Positions 36,352-46,722 of a stretch of 64,000 nucleotides of DNA are shown here, in pieces; position 1 is the first letter of the stretch; every line of letters starts with the position of its first letter. This DNA is from Aptenodytes patagonicus (taxonomy: Eukaryota > Chordata > Aves > Sphenisciformes > Spheniscidae): positions 135,399,636-135,463,635 of the forward strand of contig NC_134950.1 of NCBI RefSeq assembly GCF_965638725.1. Direction: 5' to 3'. The notes beneath the pieces were generated by a model. It was given only the letters and a program-made list of their open reading frames with translations, was not told the DNA's origin and did no database searches. A program made the translations under genes and the position numbers.

Positions 36352-38978
36352 TACTTTTGGAAGCTCCCTCTGTTAAAGCATTTATGGCTCTTTCTGAGCA
36401 GTTGGTGAGCTAAGCGAACGTAATTTGTTCTGTTCCTTTTTATGAGTTTGGTATACCATGCTTAGCTTTCCTGGCTGTGAATTAAATTCAGCCCTCAATC
36501 ACTGGCAGATTTTGCTTGTAAAATACACATTCCCCCAAGATTGCTCAACTCTACTTTTCTGCTGAGTGTGGGCACTTCCAGTTTGGCAAGCTAATTTCTG
36601 TTCTTACTGCATACCAGAGTTCTTCCCGCCTAAATGCTGAGAATTACAAATTAGGTGTTGTCTTCTGTGTAACAGCATATATTGTTGAGGTGCAAACTAT
36701 ATTTAAAAAAAAATGAATTTAATGTAGAGACACTGCAATTAGAGGGTTGTTTTGCAGCTGCTGAAGAAGGAGATTAAACATAAATGTCAAACAAATGCCA
36801 TCCTCTCAATCTAGTTGGCACCACAGTGTTAATTAAAAGCTACCTGCAAAGTCCAAGACAGACTTTCCTGGCTTTTTCTCCTCTCTCTCATATGTAAAGA
36901 ATTTCCTGACATTAAGATAACGAAGGGAAGTCCAGTGTGGTATTAGTTAGACGTGGCACCGTGCAGCAAAATGTCAGTGTGCATCCATATACGCACAGTA
37001 CCCAGGTAGGAAAGCTTAACTCATTTGTGGAGACAGAAAAGAAATAGAGAACAGAAACCTGCTGATGTGGTAACACTTGTCACATGCTATTAACAGCAGG
37101 GCGCAAGTTAATTGAGTGTGTTGCATTATCACCTGGCTTTGGACATAATGTCTGCTGCTAAAGTCCAGGCGTAAATGTAGCTGGATCAAGAATCAAAACC
37201 TGTTTTATGCCTGTTGCTTCTATTAGGAATTACAGCCTTTGAGTTGCAGAGTTTGAAGGGCACCACAGGGATCACTTAGTCCGTCTGCCTGCCCCAAGGC
37301 AGTCTCAGCTATGTCATTCCTCTCAAATTGTGTTTTTGCTGAAGTCAGCATCTTGTATAGATTTTGAGAGCGGAGGTTCTTGTTTTATTCGAGGCCTAAA
37401 TCATTCGTCCAGCCTGCAGACTCGGAGTGGAACACTGGGGAGATACTTAGGGAGTAGACAAGAATGATGGGGAGGAAATCCCCTTTCCTACGAGCTGCCT
37501 TTTCTCAAGGGCAGGGGTAGTCAGTGTGGGGCTTGTACCCATCGCCCGTCCCATTTTATTCTGCACACTGGGAAGCAGGCAGGAAAGGGCTGGATCAGCC
37601 TCTTCCAAACGTCCAACAGAGCACTTGTGACAACTGTCCTCAGCATTGAATCGCTTTGGTCTCCAGCATCCATTTCATGAGGTGCTGTACCCGCAGGTGG
37701 GCCTCAAAAATGCAGCTCATCTGTCTTTGCTCAGCAGGAGAACCCCATAACACAGCTCACCGCTAAGAAAGTCCCCTTTCCAGCAGCCAGCCTCGTGCAG
37801 TGTTCACTGGAAACAATCTTTCCCTTTTAATGTTTCCTTCACAGAGCTGCCTGATTACACTCTTGTCCTGCTGCGTGCCTGCTGTGATCTTCAGGTTGTT
37901 CCGGCGTTGTGTTGTTTGGTGAGTAATCAAAATGTGACTGCGTAGCACGCGGGCCCCAGCAGCAGTAATGACTCTGTTCTCTGCCTTACTGTGTTTCTCA
38001 CCCAATAAAGAAGATGTCAAGCTCCAGTGCGAATTTCAGCTGTAGGCATTGCTGAGGCAAGGTCAGAGTCTGACACTGGCAAACAGTGCAGGTAATTTAC
38101 TGCAGGTGGATACCTAACTTCTAAAACGTTTCTGTATTTGGGAGAGTCCATGGGCTGTGAGCAAAAGAAAATTGTCACTTAAGCTTGAATTTTAATTTAC
38201 TAATAGTCTCACCAGCCCATTTTAAAGTCTCAGTAACAGTAATCACCTGCCCTTGGGAAAAAGAAATTTCACTTTGATAGCAGCAGTGCTTGGGCCTTGG
38301 CAAATTCTGAAGTTCCAAAACTCGGAACTCGTTCATTAAAACTGCTGAAGGAATGGGGCAGGGCTGCCGTTCCCTATGAACTTTTTTTAAGCTTGCTGAC
38401 AAAAATAATAGTAAAAACCTTTAAATATGTGGGGCAAGGGGAATGCTACTGTTTGCTCAGAGTAAGAGTGAGAGGTAAGTGTGATCTGCAGTGAGAGAAG
38501 TTGGACTGGGGAAAAGGACGCGGTAGGAGAGATGTTTCTCCTTAAAGGGTGCCATAGAGCTTTGGTTCTGGATGAGCGCGTCGTACTCGTCAAGGCTAAT
38601 AGCAAAGGGAATTTTGCCCTTTTGCCGCTGCCTGGTAGGCTCTCCGGTGGTTTTGTAAGAAGGAACTGAGCTATGCGATGGCAGGAACAGCGCTGCTTGG
38701 AAAACCTTTGTAATGTCTCTGTCTTTTGCTGTCTCTCATAAATACAGCCTAACATCGCTTCAGCTGATGGCACCGTGGCGCTGAGCAGTCCTTTGGTGGC
38801 TACTCTTACTGACAGAAGAAGATTTGATGTCGTGCAAAGGCTGTTTGCTTCATCAAACATTACTTTGGAAATGACAGTGTCTTCTGTAAAAGCTGTAACT
38901 ATGAAAGAACCTAGATTCTTCCCACTTGTTCTTTACGTTGCATTGTATGGATTTTATGCTTTAGGTGGGAATGTGTAG
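17044..38978 (+). CDS. GSDME: Gasdermin E, complete coding span (nine coding exons)
   Basis: The coding exons are 17044-17254, 18412-18604, 27977-28148, 29134-29254, 33698-33886, 35870-35997, 36110-36293, 37845-37918 and 38748-38978. All junctions are GT-AG and in phase, giving 500 residues and a TAG stop; human gasdermin E has 496. Family knowledge: the N-terminal half (about residues 1-245) oligomerises into membrane pores; the C-terminal half (about 290-500) holds it inactive until caspase-3 or granzyme B cuts the linker, turning apoptosis into pyroptosis. Seen here: the start MFAKATKNF, the FWCWQKPKY block in exon 2, TIAYGVIEL in exon 5, the DAVD site at residues 270-273, and the RLFAS and KAV blocks of the last exon. 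T6, whose human counterpart controls pore formation when phosphorylated, is present. The ATG has A at -3 and matches the family start. The reading is intact with no frameshift or internal stop. Confidence 0.97.
18412..18604 (+). CDS. GSDME: GSDME exon 3: residues 71-134
   Basis: The acceptor TGCTTTCCTAG ends at 18411 and the donor is GTATGG at 18605. The exon contains [12 protein letters not shown] and, further on, the family block [16 protein letters not shown], part of the N-terminal pore-forming fold (membrane-inserting hairpins in gasdermin structures). It enters in phase 1 and leaves in phase 2, with arginine 135 split across the next junction. It is followed by the longest GSDME coding intron (9.4 kb), which carries the CR1 copy at 21.0-22.0 kb. 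Confidence 0.95.
18605..21029. other. GSDME: GSDME intron 3, first part
   Basis: A+T-rich intron sequence without exon-like frames or clear repeats, apart from a short TG run near 19021-19032. Confidence 0.6.
21030..22034 (+). mobile_element. CR1 LINE, 5'-truncated, forward orientation, in GSDME intron 3
   Basis: The copy starts inside the reverse transcriptase: [15 protein letters not shown], then [14 protein letters not shown], then the catalytic-site block [12 protein letters not shown] near 21279-21315 in another frame. It continues through [11 protein letters not shown] and [13 protein letters not shown] to the [12 protein letters not shown] tail. Its 3' end reads CCAACCTCAGCCATTCTGTAT, close to the usual CR1 terminus. 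In-frame stops (for example at 21259 and 21656) and frame changes show it is dead. Compared with the copies at 5.2 kb and 54.8 kb, about 30 codons before the REVVE tail are missing, so the element has an internal deletion. It lies in the same direction as GSDME transcription. Confidence 0.95.
22035..27976. other. GSDME: GSDME intron 3, second part
   Basis: No exon-like frames are supported. It contains paired perfect hairpins at 23231-23278 and a purine-rich stretch at about 26940-27245 (many GAGA and GGAA words on the + strand). I recognise no LINE in it. Confidence 0.55.
23231..23278. repeat. Two adjacent perfect inverted repeats
   Basis: GGCAACAG-TG-CTGTTGCC (23231-23248) is an 8-bp stem with a 2-nt loop. 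Two bases later, CATCCTCACA-GACTTCAA-TGTGAGGATG (23251-23278) is a 10-bp stem with an 8-nt loop. Both stems are perfect. They are intronic with no known family. Confidence 0.7.
27977..28148 (+). CDS. GSDME: GSDME exon 4: residues 135-192
   Basis: The acceptor TTTCTTTTTCAG ends at 27976 and the donor is GTAAAA at 28149. It encodes [12 protein letters not shown], then [10 protein letters not shown] and the QKCTISEH block, all matching the second half of the pore-forming domain. The exon ends in phase 0. The translation stays open past the donor for 38 codons, which is chance read-through into the intron. Confidence 0.95.
29134..29254 (+). CDS. GSDME: GSDME exon 5: residues 193-232
   Basis: The acceptor CTGTCCTCTAG ends at 29133 and the donor is a perfect GTAAGT at 29255. 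It encodes [14 protein letters not shown] and the very conserved [15 protein letters not shown] stretch, a strand and helix of the gasdermin N-domain core. It runs phase 0 to phase 1. The long older CR1 at 29465-30175 lies 210 nt downstream in the following intron. Confidence 0.95.
29465..30175 (-). mobile_element. Older CR1 LINE copy, reverse orientation, in GSDME intron 5
   Basis: The order of blocks matches CR1 read on the reverse strand: a 3' UTR-like stretch with CAGCTCAAGGCAGGGCCAAC on the + strand, then GGGCAGCCTGTTCTCATG, TTTTTTCCAGGCTGGACAAACCCA, CTCTCGGCCTCTTCTCATA and TACTGGGGAGTCCAAAACTGGA. These align with the younger copies at 5.2 kb and 54.8 kb but with many more substitutions, so it is an old insertion. 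The reverse-strand frame is heavily broken. Edges are approximate. Confidence 0.85.
30176..33697. other. GSDME: GSDME intron 5, remainder
   Basis: Apart from the LINE relic near 31.6-31.9 kb, this stretch shows only A+T-rich intron sequence, an A run at 30401-30415 and short T runs. No further exon is supported. Confidence 0.55.
31640..31925 (-). mobile_element. Very old CR1/L3-like LINE relic
   Basis: Read on the reverse strand, the stretch around 31800-31870 translates to [20 protein letters not shown], which lines up with the CR1 ORF2 tail motif [19 protein letters not shown] seen in the 54.8-kb copy. Similarity is at protein level only; the DNA has diverged. The borders are guesses. Confidence 0.55.
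33698..33886 (+). CDS. GSDME: GSDME exon 6: residues 233-295, linker with DAVD caspase site
   Basis: The acceptor TTTCTAATTACAG ends at 33697 and the donor is GTATTA at 33887 (weak at +4 to +6). It begins with [13 protein letters not shown], the end of the pore domain, then runs through a polar linker to LSVLKQ at the start of the inhibitory domain. DAVD at residues 270-273 (33808-33819) sits where the human protein has its caspase-3/granzyme B site, and fits the caspase-3/7 preference DxxD. The linker is otherwise divergent, as is normal for the family. Confidence 0.95.
34975..34989. repeat. C homopolymer, 15 nt
   Basis: An uninterrupted run of 15 C in GSDME intron 6. Such tracts are prone to length change and to sequencing error. 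Confidence 0.8.
35870..35997 (+). CDS. GSDME: GSDME exon 7: residues 296-338
   Basis: The acceptor is placed after TTGGGAAAG (ending 35869), following the pyrimidine run TTTTACTTTTTACTGCTTTC. This gives a split aspartate codon and the alignable FQPFVKLPE block. Donor GTAAGA is at 35998; the exon ends in phase 0. It encodes helices of the C-terminal repressor domain. An upstream TTAG at 35837-35840 would break the frame and is not used in this model. Confidence 0.9.
36110..36293 (+). CDS. GSDME: GSDME exon 8: residues 339-399, counterpart of the human deafness exon
   Basis: The acceptor TTCTTTTACTGCCAG ends at 36109 and the donor is GTATGC at 36294. It encodes [17 protein letters not shown] and following helices of the repressor domain. 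In human GSDME, dominant hearing-loss mutations all cause skipping of exon 8, which frameshifts and removes the repressor. This exon is at the same place (phase 0 in, phase 1 out; 184 nt), so its skipping would also shift the frame. A 31-T tract begins 22 nt after the donor. Confidence 0.95.
36316..36346. repeat. T homopolymer, 31 nt, next to the GSDME exon 8 donor
   Basis: An uninterrupted run of 31 T beginning 22 nt after the exon 8 donor. It reads as a U tract in the GSDME pre-mRNA. The assembled length may be inexact. Confidence 0.85.
37238..37310 (-). mobile_element. Short CR1 3'-end fragment, reverse orientation
   Basis: The + strand reads GAGTTTGAAGGGCACCACAG, GGATCACTTAGTCC and CTGCCCCAAGGCAG. 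This is the layout of the CR1 3' region (GTTGGAAGG, then CATCTGGTCCAACC, in the 54.8-kb copy) with many changes. It is old and very short. Confidence 0.5.
37845..37918 (+). CDS. GSDME: GSDME exon 9: residues 400-424
   Basis: This short 74-nt exon lies between acceptor TGTTTCCTTCACAG (ending 37844) and consensus donor GTGAGT (37919). It encodes [17 protein letters not shown] and ends CCL. The first CC pair (C412-C413) corresponds in position to the human C407-C408 pair reported to be palmitoylated. It runs from phase 1 to phase 0. Confidence 0.93.
38748..38978 (+). CDS. GSDME: GSDME exon 10: residues 425-500 and stop
   Basis: The acceptor CTCTCATAAATACAG ends at 38747. The exon encodes the closing helices of the repressor domain, including [19 protein letters not shown] and [10 protein letters not shown], and ends ALGGNV followed by TAG at 38976-38978. 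The matching length and position of the conserved blocks make this the true terminal exon. Confidence 0.95.
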   Translation, partial: PNIASADGTVALSSPLVATLTDRRRFDVVQRLFASSNITLEMTVSSVKAVTMKEPRFFPLVLYVALYGFYALGGNV

Positions 38979-39565
38979 GAGCTTTGCTGAGTATCCAGTT
39001 ACTGCTCTAGCCTGTTCGTTCTTCTGTAGCTCTGCAGTGTAGTGTTGGTGTGTTTGAGCTACCAGTAGAGCCACTCAGTTGAGTACTTACGGCAGTCCAG
39101 CCAGGGGTTACGGAGGTCAGGGTGGACTCGGCATGCCTGGGGTGAGCGCTCTGCGCTGCCATCAGGTGTGCTACTGCTCTGCAGTTTCACTAAGGTATGT
39201 CTGCCGTGGAAAATACATAAATAAGGGATGAAGGGGAGGAAGCAAAAAAGACAAGCCTGGAACAGAAATTGAACGTAGCAGTAGAAGCCGAATTGCTTGC
39301 GTTAATAGTGTGGGAGAAAACTGCGAAGTACAAACTGCTTTTTGTAAGCAAGCAAACAAGCAGGCTGCGGAAATCCAGGGTTCTGCAACGCAGTGGATGT
39401 TCTGCTCGTTTAAGACTTGATGTGCGGAATGCCTTCGCTCTGGAGCAAGTGGAATGGAGGGCTCTCAGAGAGGTACTTGATTAGGTTTTCATTTATTAAG
39501 TGTAGTCTGGCTTTATGGATGTGAACTGCACACTGCAGGAAATAAAAAACCCCTCTTTTTCAAAA
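38979..39565 (+). other. GSDME: Probable GSDME 3' UTR
   Basis: The region runs from the stop codon to the first AATAAA downstream (39541-39546), followed by a C- and T-rich stretch that could serve as the downstream element. The end point is an estimate; other signals further on could be used. Confidence 0.5.
39541..39546 (+). terminator. GSDME: Candidate GSDME poly(A) signal AATAAA
   Basis: This is the first canonical hexamer after the GSDME stop codon, 563 nt downstream. It is supported by position only. Confidence 0.5.
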
Positions 39566-42500
39566 ACTAAGACCACCTTAGGGATTTATGCCTCTGTACA
39601 GCATTTCTGTTTTCTAATAAGTTTTTACTCACCTTAGCAAGTTTCAGCTGTTTAAATTGCATTCTGGACTTTCTCTTTGAGATACAGTGATGCCTTTTGG
39701 TGTGTGCACATGAAACATCCCTGCTGCACTCCACAAAAATGATCATTTTACCCGTATGACATTTTAAGTGCAGATGTTTTGCTTGTTTCTTTGGCTAACA
39801 GCAAAGTGTTAGTAAAGCATTTTGTGCTTTGAACTATTTTGCCTTTTTTTCATTGTAATTTTTTGTAATCATGTGAATGGGACAGAAATGCAGTAGAGAT
39901 CACTGTAAATACGGGCTTGGGAAGATGATGTTCCAGGTAGGTGGACTATCCGTGCTTTCACATAAGATTGTGAGATGGCTGACAGACAAACAAGCAGGCA
40001 TCTGTGTGTTTGTGGGGGGCAGTGATCAGTAACCCGGCCCTGCAGCTTAGCTAGTGGGTAGGAGTCTTGGGTCCAGTTTTCTGCTCTGTTCCTGCATCGT
40101 CTTGAGCAGATTGTCTAAGAGGTCTTTAAAAACTCATGTCAGTTAAGCTTTCCCTGAGGAAGTGGACTTTGCAGAAAAGCACCGTGGTACCTTTCCATAC
40201 CCTGAGGGCGCAGGATAGCCTTGCACGCTGAGCTGTTGGCATTGCTGTGTCTCATCTGTTAAATGAAGCTGATGGTGGTGCCTGAACCTTGGCACTGGTG
40301 TACATGGAAATGTCCTTTAGGAGGATGGAAGCATGTTGCTCTGCTTCTGGGAGTGATGTGTGTTTGTAAATGGGAAAGTCTTCTTTTGCCAATCACTGCT
40401 CAAAAGTTGCCTCTGTAACTAACTAATTTATCAAAACTTTCTATTAAATGTTATGTCAAAACAATAGAACAACTTATGACCTCATGCATGTGATTTCCAT
40501 TGTTCTTTTCTGGGGGGGGTTCCAGTCATTCCCTTGACCTTGAAAGGTGGTGCACACAGATGGCAAGTGGATATGTGGGCATCCACGTAGTGCCGCTGTC
40601 CATGCGCTCTGATCTTCCTTACAGAGTTTTGGCGTAAGCCTTATGTGCACTATATTGCATAACTGCTTTCAGGGTGTGCATGCTATGTCATATATGTAGG
40701 AGAGGGGATTTTGAGGGGGGAAAAACCCAACGAACCCTAGGTGTTCTATAGAAACATCATTAAAAAAAGAAAAGGTTTTGTTTGTTTCCTGCTATTTTGC
40801 TTTCAGACGTAGATCAGTCTTTTGCTTCAGCTAAATCCACTGAACAGGTTCAGGCTGAGGAGTATAAAGGTTGCCGACAAAGCCAAGGTGAGGGCACCTG
40901 CGGGGCTGGCAGTGTTTATGGCACTGGGGAGCCTTAGCAGCTTCACAACTTGACTGCCAGTAACTACAGCCAAGGAGGGTGAAGGCACTGTGCTCTGTTA
41001 GTCCTGCTGCTTGCAACCCTTAGACAGATGGGAGCTCGGGGAAATGTTGCGTGAGGCACCACCATTGCGGGCTGAGTTCATGTGCGATACCCCACCTCCT
41101 GTGCAGGCCGAGCAGCTGTGCCCTGCGCCTGAGGTGGGAGCAGGGGAGGGGGCAGATGCCCAAAAAGGAGGGGTCGCAGGGGCAGCAGCACCGGGGCCGC
41201 TGCTCAGGGGGACAGAGGCAGAAGTCAGGGCAGCCTCGGACTCGCACAACATGAGGGACACCTGGGCAAACAGTGGTGTGCCCCCGAGACCCCAGACTTC
41301 CTGCCCGTCGTGAGGATTGCTTGGGGCTCTTGGCTCCTCGCCTCATCTGCTGCCATACTTTTAGGATTGATCAGCGTGTCTGCAGCAGCCATTGGTTGTG
41401 CTTCAGTCTTGGCTTTGTCCTTTTACGTGCTCTTTGTGGAGGGGTTTCCCAGCTTTCCTCCACTTGGCAGCACTTCTGTGACCACAGAAGCACCTCTAGA
41501 CCAGCAGGTAGCCTAGGATGGCCTTTTTAGAACTGAGCGAGCAGCACAGCCGGGGAAAAAAAGAAACGCTAAGGCAGTTTATATGTTCATCATTTTCCCT
41601 CCAGTTCCTTCTTCCATGCTTTTGACAGGATCCTTACGCATGTTAAAATTAAAAATAGCTCGGACTGGGGATATGAAGAGCCAAAGGAACAGCAGAAGCA
41701 ATACGTCTCTCTCCAAGTAACTCTTGTCCTGCCCTTCCCTAAGCTAAAGCCTCTTCAGGGACCCAGCCTAAGCTGCACTGATCAAACTTAATTCAGAATC
41801 CATTTTAGAAGAGCTGGACGTGCATCCACTACATCTTAGCTAAAACGGCGATTTCTTGTGACAGGCTGGCCGCATACAGAAAATGCTTTTTCAAGGTCAG
41901 ATGGGGTCTTCCCCTAGAAGACGGGAGGTGGTAAAAGGGCTGTAGGGTCCTTCAGAGGAGGTTGGAGCTTGTCTCACAAAAGCTTTGATTTCACACCCTG
42001 ACTTCCTTCCCCAAAACGTTGCTTCCCTTTGCTATACTTCCCGGTTCCCCAGGAGGAAAGAGGGGAGAAGCCACACCTTGGCAATTCAGAATCGGATCGG
42101 GACCAGGGAAGATGAGGTCAGCAGCCTCTTTCCAAAGGGCATGCGCTGTCCCTAGAGGCCAGCAGGCTCAGCCGTGCTGTCGATAACCAGCACTGGCTAA
42201 TTACAGCGTGGGCCCAGGAGAATGACTCCCTTACTGCTGTCGTGCTCAGAAAATACAGAGCCCAAATTCAGCGATGGCATTTATAGGATGGTTGAAGAGG
42301 CCCCAGGAGCTCTAGACATCGAACGGGGATTCAGCGCGTTCGAGAACATGAAGCTAAACAAGACCAACTGAAACGTTGCTTTTCTGAACTTCGAGCACTA
42401 ACTGAGGGCCAAACACGCCACACCAGCAGTGCGCGCGTGCCTGTGAAGCCTGCTGCGCTTAAACCAAAGCAGCAGACGGCGTGCAAAGCCCAGTCTGTGC

Positions 42501-42704
42501 AGACGAGTTGGTCAGCGTAACGTTTGGTACTAGCACGCTAACACATTCGTGTATAGCAGGAAATACGTCCTGTGTTCATGTGGAGCCAATTTTCAGCAGT
42601 AAAGGATCAGGCAAAGATAAAAGGCAGATGAGCGCAGATTGCTTCTTGATAGCATCCTTATTTGGCTAAAATTCAGAGTATGACCAAAAAAATCAGAAAA
42701 AAGC
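39566..42704. other. Intergenic gap between the two convergent genes
   Basis: No gene is supported. 40.85-41.55 kb is locally G+C-rich and contains several overlapping frames on both strands, none with an ATG-led family-like protein. 41.6-42.5 kb is ordinary sequence. If either gene's 3' UTR is longer than modelled, it ends here. Confidence 0.5.
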
Positions 42705-42728
42705 TAATAACTTTTTCAATATTAAATC

Positions 42729-42734
42729 TTTATT
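42729..42734 (-). terminator. PALS2: Candidate distal PALS2 poly(A) signal
   Basis: TTTATT on the + strand is AATAAA on the reverse strand. It is chosen as the likely distal end because repeat-free, UTR-like sequence extends this far. Proximal alternatives exist. Confidence 0.35.
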
Positions 42735-44212
42735 ATATACAAAAATATTTTGTTGGGAATTAACAGAATTTCACAATTTGTACATTAACATTTTTATATT
42801 TGGCTGTGTTTATTGTGAAAATATTAGCTGTGAAAAAGACCATGGGGGCTTTAGAAAACAAGTCACAATTTAAAAATGTCCTGTGTATCAGCTGACTTGA
42901 ATCAATATGAAGTCAGAATGCTAACAAGTCCCAGCTCCTAGGCCTGCTCTACAGTAGTGTATTCAAATGACAATTAGGTACTGAATCATCTTCAGGTTTA
43001 CATTAGAAAGTTTAGCTAACAGTTAAGGGGGTTTTTTGTAGGATGTTTTCAGCTAAAGAAAGAGGGTTTTTTTTTTTACAGGAGAGCAGTTTTTAGTGTT
43101 TTACAAATGTCAAATCCAGTTTAATTTAATATGCTGTAGAAGAAAAAAAAAAAAACACGAGAGCTTCCAACAGGCAAAAACAGTTGTGGGAACAAGCAAG
43201 GTAAGGAAATGCACGGTGACAGACTTCTAATTCACGTTTAAATCCAAACACTTCACCAGGATTTTACAGTTCTTAGTCCAGTTTGGGGTGGGAGAGCGGC
43301 AAACTTTCTTGTATTTCAAAACCTAAGGAAGCGGTCCCCCCTTCTTACACCACCGTACACAAGTGTTACACACAGGCAAGGTATGCTGGGGCGGGGGGGG
43401 AAGGAATGCTCAACATGCATTTTTAAAAGGGGAAAAAGTACATTTCAACAGTTATCTCCATGTATAATTGTGTACAAGACCTAAACCAACAAAAATCCGT
43501 CAAAAAAATTAGTTTTTGCAGCCCACAATTTTGCTGCCACCCCCAGAACTGTACAAAGCAGCGCCATTCATTTTGCTCTACGCTATGTATCACTTAAGAG
43601 GTCAATACAGAGAAGTCGCGGGGGTTTTTGGAAGAGGTTTTATTGTATTCTCGGTAAATGTTGGCTACTTATGGAGTAACACTTGGATCAGCCGTGAGGA
43701 CAGCCAGACTTGCATGGACAAGCATTAGCATGGAGCTAATGACATTAAAAGGAAAAGGATAAATGAGAGAAAGTGTTTCCAGGACTACTTTAACTATGTT
43801 AGCCTGCCAGGTTGGTCAGGAAGTGTTCCACATCTGACCACTGCCTTGGCAGCAAAAGGAACTCCATACCCAACTAGCATGAGAAAGGGTTAAAAATACT
43901 GAGAGCAAAATTCACATTTACTTTGTGTAGTTTATTCTGTAAAATACAACTATTGCTGAGACCCTGCTTAAAAAAAGAAAAAATGCTATTTGGAGGTGAA
44001 ACTGCTTAACAGCCTTCACCAAGCTGGAGTTTCTTTTTAAGCCTGTACAGGTCAATTCCAGCTGCAGTGCCAGCAACGGAACTGAGAATTCAGCAGTTTA
44101 ACATGTGGCAGTTTGTGGAACGGTATCCCACCCCGCCGAGTTCAGGTAAATTAGCAGATACTGTCTGAATTACTTACGGTACTTACCCCTGTTTTATTTA
44201 TATATTGGGGGG

Positions 44213-44228
44213 GTGCGCGCGCGCGCAC
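44213..44228. repeat. Perfect alternating purine-pyrimidine palindrome
   Basis: GTGCGCGCGCGCGCAC is a 16-nt self-complementary, strictly alternating run preceded by a G run. It is capable of Z-DNA or a tight hairpin. Confidence 0.8.
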
Positions 44229-46649
44229 ATGAGCGCACTTTTAATATGTTTGGAAGCCAAAGCCACTTGGTTATTTTACAAGTGTTTCCACTTTTTTTTT
44301 TTTTTGTATCTGTCTTGGGACTGAAAACAGTAAGTTATACCAGTCTTAAATACCGATGCTTATACTGACCGCTAGTTCCTCTACAAGACACAGGTTGAGA
44401 ATCCCAGACAATTCCCATCAGTAAGCTTGTTAAAAATACATGAAAACCAAGAAGGGTAGGCCAAAAAAAAAAAAAAAATTGGGCCAGGACTTCACTTCAC
44501 CACCTTCAGTAGTGACAGTCCACCAGAGAAAGCAAATGAAAGTACCTTTAGCTACAGAAATCCTTTTAAAGGCCCAGGAGAGGTTTCGTGTAGAGACCGA
44601 CAGCTGGAGGGGTATTTAAGGCAAGGGGCCTAGCAGACCACAAGTCTTTGTATCCAATAAGCACTACCTAGACATCGATAAACTGATTTCTCACCGCTTT
44701 TGCAAAAGTAGGATCGTGAAGTTTGGCAATGACAATACGGTACTTTAACTCTTCAGAATTTGGGCGAGGCAGGAAACCCCACGTGAAGCAAACAGTCCAT
44801 ATACCTTTGCATGATAGATGCAACAGCCCTCTGCCTGTAGTGTGTCTTAAAGCTGTACCTACAGGCACAATGGGTGACGGGGAATCAATCTACTGCAGTA
44901 GGCGCCACAGACGTATTGAGAAACAGCTTCTGCCTCAAAGCTCAGTCTGAATGAAGAAGCAAGATGGATGAAGAGTGGATGGGAAACCAAGGAATAGGTA
45001 AAGGAAGTTTGAGTTTGTTCGTGTTCACAGTAATAGCTCGTGTGTAAAGACGGGCAATAACCCACGTCGCCCGATTCCTGGAGCGGTGCTCTACCCCATC
45101 ATTCTCCACTGGTCCTTACGCATAGCAGAGAGGCAAGCGTGGCTCCAAAGGGTATCTAGCCAGGAATTTTCTGTGTTTAAAAGAGAAAAAAGTTTCCTAT
45201 TTCTTATCTGAATCACCCCCTTCAAAACAAACAAAAACCAGATGACTTCCTGAACACTGCACTGCAGGCAATTTGTACTGCAAGTCATTTAGGTACGATT
45301 TTAGAAGATGCAATGAGTTAGAATTGTACAGAGGACTGGGAAAAAAAGTGTCAAAAAAATTTGAGCCTATCCGAGATGTGACAGTTTATATAAACGCAAA
45401 CTCAAAAGTGATGAGCTGATCCGCCATCCTGCTGCACAAAGGTTTGTACGGCTAAATACAGAGAGCCGCACTGATCTGAGAACACAGCACAAGTTAAGGA
45501 TACTGCATTGGTTATAAATTGGATTTCCCTTGCCTATGTCGGTCTGTGATTCTGCTCCAATTTTACCTTCATTTTATATTTGCAGAACATTTTGAAAGAC
45601 CTTTATAAATCTATGCAAGATGAGACATCCCATTACAGTTATCCCACTAAACTTCAATTGACTGCATCTTGTCACATGATGTAGAACCTAAAGTAGACCG
45701 GGTAGTGTAACATTTGGAGACGGCAAGGTAATCACTTGGGTACACATGCACCGAAGTATTTACATTGAAGTTGAGATTGGTGCACGCTTCAGGGCATTTT
45801 TGGTGCATTTAAGGAAATAACTTATGGATCTTGGCATACTGACTGTACTTTTATGTATAACTTCTCATTCACAGGGCAACTACAGTGTTTCTTCTATTAG
45901 TCTCTATATGTACAGAATTTTACAGCACCTCATGCACTGTCCAAAACAGATAGAAATTACAGATAAATATAGAATTTTTAGATTGAAATATCTGTATATT
46001 TAGAAAAATATACATTATTAAACACAATAAACCAGGTAGAGCAGTGTACCAGTTCTAAAGTCTCACATGCAGGTACATTTCTGGATTAAGTCATGGTAGC
46101 TTAGTAATGTGATAGCAGACGTGAGCATTTTTTGTTTTACCATCCACATACATACATATACACAGAGAACTATTTGATAACTTACTTTTCTAAACTACTT
46201 AAATATTTATCTTGTGAGACATACCACATATCTTAAACATTTAGCAGCATCTTCACCTCGCTCAGACACACCTATTGCTATCATTAACAGTCAATGTAAG
46301 AAGTTTTCCTGTTAGTATCTGGAAAATGAATGTTTGGTACAGAATGAGATACATGAAATCCTAGTTATTTTAACTCCTCCAAAACACTTCAAACAGCTGT
46401 TATAGGAAATATTTTCACTTGCTCAAAACTAGCCTTTCACAGTGTCCTTCTCCCCTAATTGCACAACGTACAGGTCGCCATCTAACACCTGATCTATCAC
46501 CGCTGTGTAGATGACTGAAGTGGCACCATCATTCTAAGAACCTCCAAGAATGCTCTTTTTAAAAAAAAAGTAACTGTCATTCTCATTCTAGTCACCCTAC
46601 CAGGTAGTGACAAACTAGGCAGAATATCTGATGAAAATCTGATTTTGCT

Positions 46650-46722
46650 AAAAACCAAACCAAACCAAACCAAAACCCACCACCACAAAAACAAACCAAC
46701 CCCTCTCCCCCCCCCCCCCCCC
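46650..46722. repeat. (AAACC)n pentamer run and C16 homopolymer
   Basis: About four copies of CAAAC/AAACC at 46650-46675 are followed by mixed A/C sequence and 16 C at 46707-46722. This is simple-sequence DNA in the presumed PALS2 3' UTR; as RNA it would read G- and T-rich. Confidence 0.75.

Noticed and set aside
41310-41516. Hydrophobic 68-codon frame on the + strand
   Set aside because: It has no ATG at its start, no splice context and no family resemblance. It lies in a locally G+C-rich intergenic patch with several competing frames.
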